Shown one piece after another: positions 62,874 through 64,000 of a DNA stretch of 64,000 nucleotides. The notes under the pieces were generated by a model. That model searched no databases and was not told where the DNA came from. It saw only the letters and a program-made list of their open reading frames with translations. Position 1 is the first letter of the stretch. Each line of letters opens with the position of its first letter. The position numbers were made by a program, and so were the translations under genes. Origin of the DNA: Tanytarsus gracilentus (lineage: Eukaryota > Arthropoda > Insecta > Diptera > Chironomidae); assembly GCA_038502055.1 (NCBI GenBank), contig JAXRKN010000045.1:7925501-7989500 (forward strand), written 5' to 3'.

Positions 62874-63501
62874 TTGAAACTTAAAAAATTAAATCAGATT
62901 TAAGGTTTGTGTAATTTTAATTGTTTTACATTTATGTTTCCAAATTTTTAGTAATTTTAAAATTAAACCGATCACATTTTAAAATTTTAAAAATAAAAAT
63001 AAACATTTGGAAATTTATTTCATATATATTTGCGAAGCAGGCATGTGCATTTTTTAATTTAAGTGGTTTAGCAGTTTTTACTAATATGCGTTCAAATATG
63101 ATGGAAAAAAAATACTGATTATAATGATAACGGTCAATTCCTGAATCGAAATTTGTTTGTTTACGTTTTCGAGATAATAAATTATTTTGTTTTGAAAAAA
63201 AAAATTAATTAATTTTACGCCCACATCAGCTGTTATCAGTCGCTTCCAGCCTTCTTAGGTCATCCAGGAGTGCATAAGGATCACATTTCAATAGGATGCT
63301 GCGCTTCGCAAGTAGTAATTTCTAAATGTGTCAATGTTTTGAAATGATTTAATTTGTTTTGATAAAGAATTTTGGGTGGTGACGACAAAATAACTTATAT
63401 CTCTTTTTAGGTCGATCAATAGAAATGAGCTTAATATATTTTCATCAATGCATATGTCAGAATTTTCCATTTGAGAATCGATAATATATTGACTACTGGC
63501 T
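62874..63501. other. Intergenic, no gene recognised
   Basis: AT-rich DNA. The minus frame 63288-63512 directly follows the decayed RT fragment but does not read as reverse transcriptase. Confidence 0.4.
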
Positions 63502-63771
63502 TTAATTTTCATCGGGATATTTTGCTTGAGTAAAAATATTGTTGATTATCACTGTCAGTGGTGTTAATAATCAAATGCCTAATTTTTTCACGGCATTCAC
63601 TGATATTCCATCATATCCACATGCTTTATTTTTGTCTAATCCAGAAATAATTCTCTCTACTTCCATTTCATCGGTGAAATCTAGGGCCATGGTGCCATCG
63701 ATACTTCTCATTGTCTTGAATTTATCGTTCAAATCTGTCACACCTCTTGGTACATCCAGAGAGTCTGACAC
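63502..63771 (-). pseudogene. Decayed LINE reverse-transcriptase fragment
   Basis: The minus frame contains IISGLDKNKACGYDGIS, the N-terminal RT block (LK..K..G.DGI) of non-LTR elements. It then reads VNAVKKLGI, an in-frame TGA (63573-63571), and continues as LTPLTVIINNIFTQAKYPD, the next conserved RT segment. Nothing further downstream is recognisable. It is a 5'- and 3'-truncated, stop-bearing relic, on the same strand as, but in the wrong order to be one element with, the ORF1-like frame at 60 kb. Confidence 0.75.
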
Positions 63772-64000
63772 GCTTTTAAATTGTCATTTACTATCATTTA
63801 TAATATTTTCATCTCACATTCCACAAAATATCGCATATAGCACTTTATGTGCCTGGAAGCAGAACAGACGGTCCACATAAAAAAGAGAAAAGGTAAACAA
63901 ATAAGACCTATTGTCATAAATGTACGTGAGTGTATTAAAGTGAGTGAATGAAATATTCGAATGAAAAAAAATGGGATTGTTATAACAATTTCTATTGTTA
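63772..64000. other. Window end, no gene recognised
   Basis: Possibly further decayed LINE sequence on the minus strand; too degraded to call. Confidence 0.3.

Noticed and set aside
59991..63771. ORF1-like frame and RT fragment as one LINE
   Set aside because: Both are on the minus strand but in the reverse of the ORF1-then-RT order, with two other insertions between them, so they belong to different copies.

Overview
The window is eukaryotic nuclear DNA from an insect. It is very AT-rich, with multi-exon genes, many short GT..AG introns of about 50-75 nt, AATAAA polyadenylation signals and several transposable-element families. A beaten-path (Beat) type Ig protein and a CYP4 P450 cluster point to an insect. 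A lower dipteran (midge-like) would fit the composition and gene set, but I cannot fix the species from sequence alone.

Layout: 2.8-7.2 kb (+) is a ropporin-like RIIa-domain protein of sperm/cilia with a long extra C-terminus. 10.2-17.2 kb (-) holds three exons of a Beat-like secreted Ig protein whose 3' end I could not find; its 5.5-kb first intron carries a repeat-rich transposon. 19.97-21.05 kb is a second, opposite-facing copy of that transposon with five exact 120-bp tandem units. 22.8-27.2 kb (+) is a KIAA0513-type protein in seven exons, with a small hAT-like element in intron 1. At 29.06-29.60 kb there is a near-perfect inverted repeat (253-bp arms, 28-bp loop). 30.07-42.00 kb (+) is a complete unc79 gene, the NALCN/narrow-abdomen channel-complex subunit, in 21 constitutive exons plus one likely 33-nt cassette. 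It converges tail to tail on Gdown1/POLR2M (42.08-43.06 kb, -). 43.3-49.9 kb (-) is a CYP4 cluster: two intact genes around a broken chimeric copy made by a 2459-bp direct duplication.

From 49.9 kb to the end I recognise no ordinary host gene. There are mobile elements: a 270-bp element with 10-bp target duplication (54.4 kb), a 1.8-kb TIR element (58.03-59.83 kb), a non-LTR insertion with 22-bp target duplication and a TATC tail (60.78-62.08 kb), a shrunken third copy of the 120-bp-repeat transposon (62.3 kb) and a decayed reverse-transcriptase fragment (63.5-63.8 kb). Between them is an intact single-exon ORF (59.99-60.61 kb, -) resembling the C-terminal domain of LINE ORF1/FP25K proteins, with a plausible TATA box and poly(A) signal.

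The genes do not form one pathway. unc79 (neuronal leak conductance), Beat (axon guidance), ropporin (flagellar PKA-anchor fold), Gdown1 (Pol II control) and CYP4 (oxidation of fatty acids or xenobiotics) are ordinary neighbours. Exon coordinates were read by hand and may be off by 1-2 nt.
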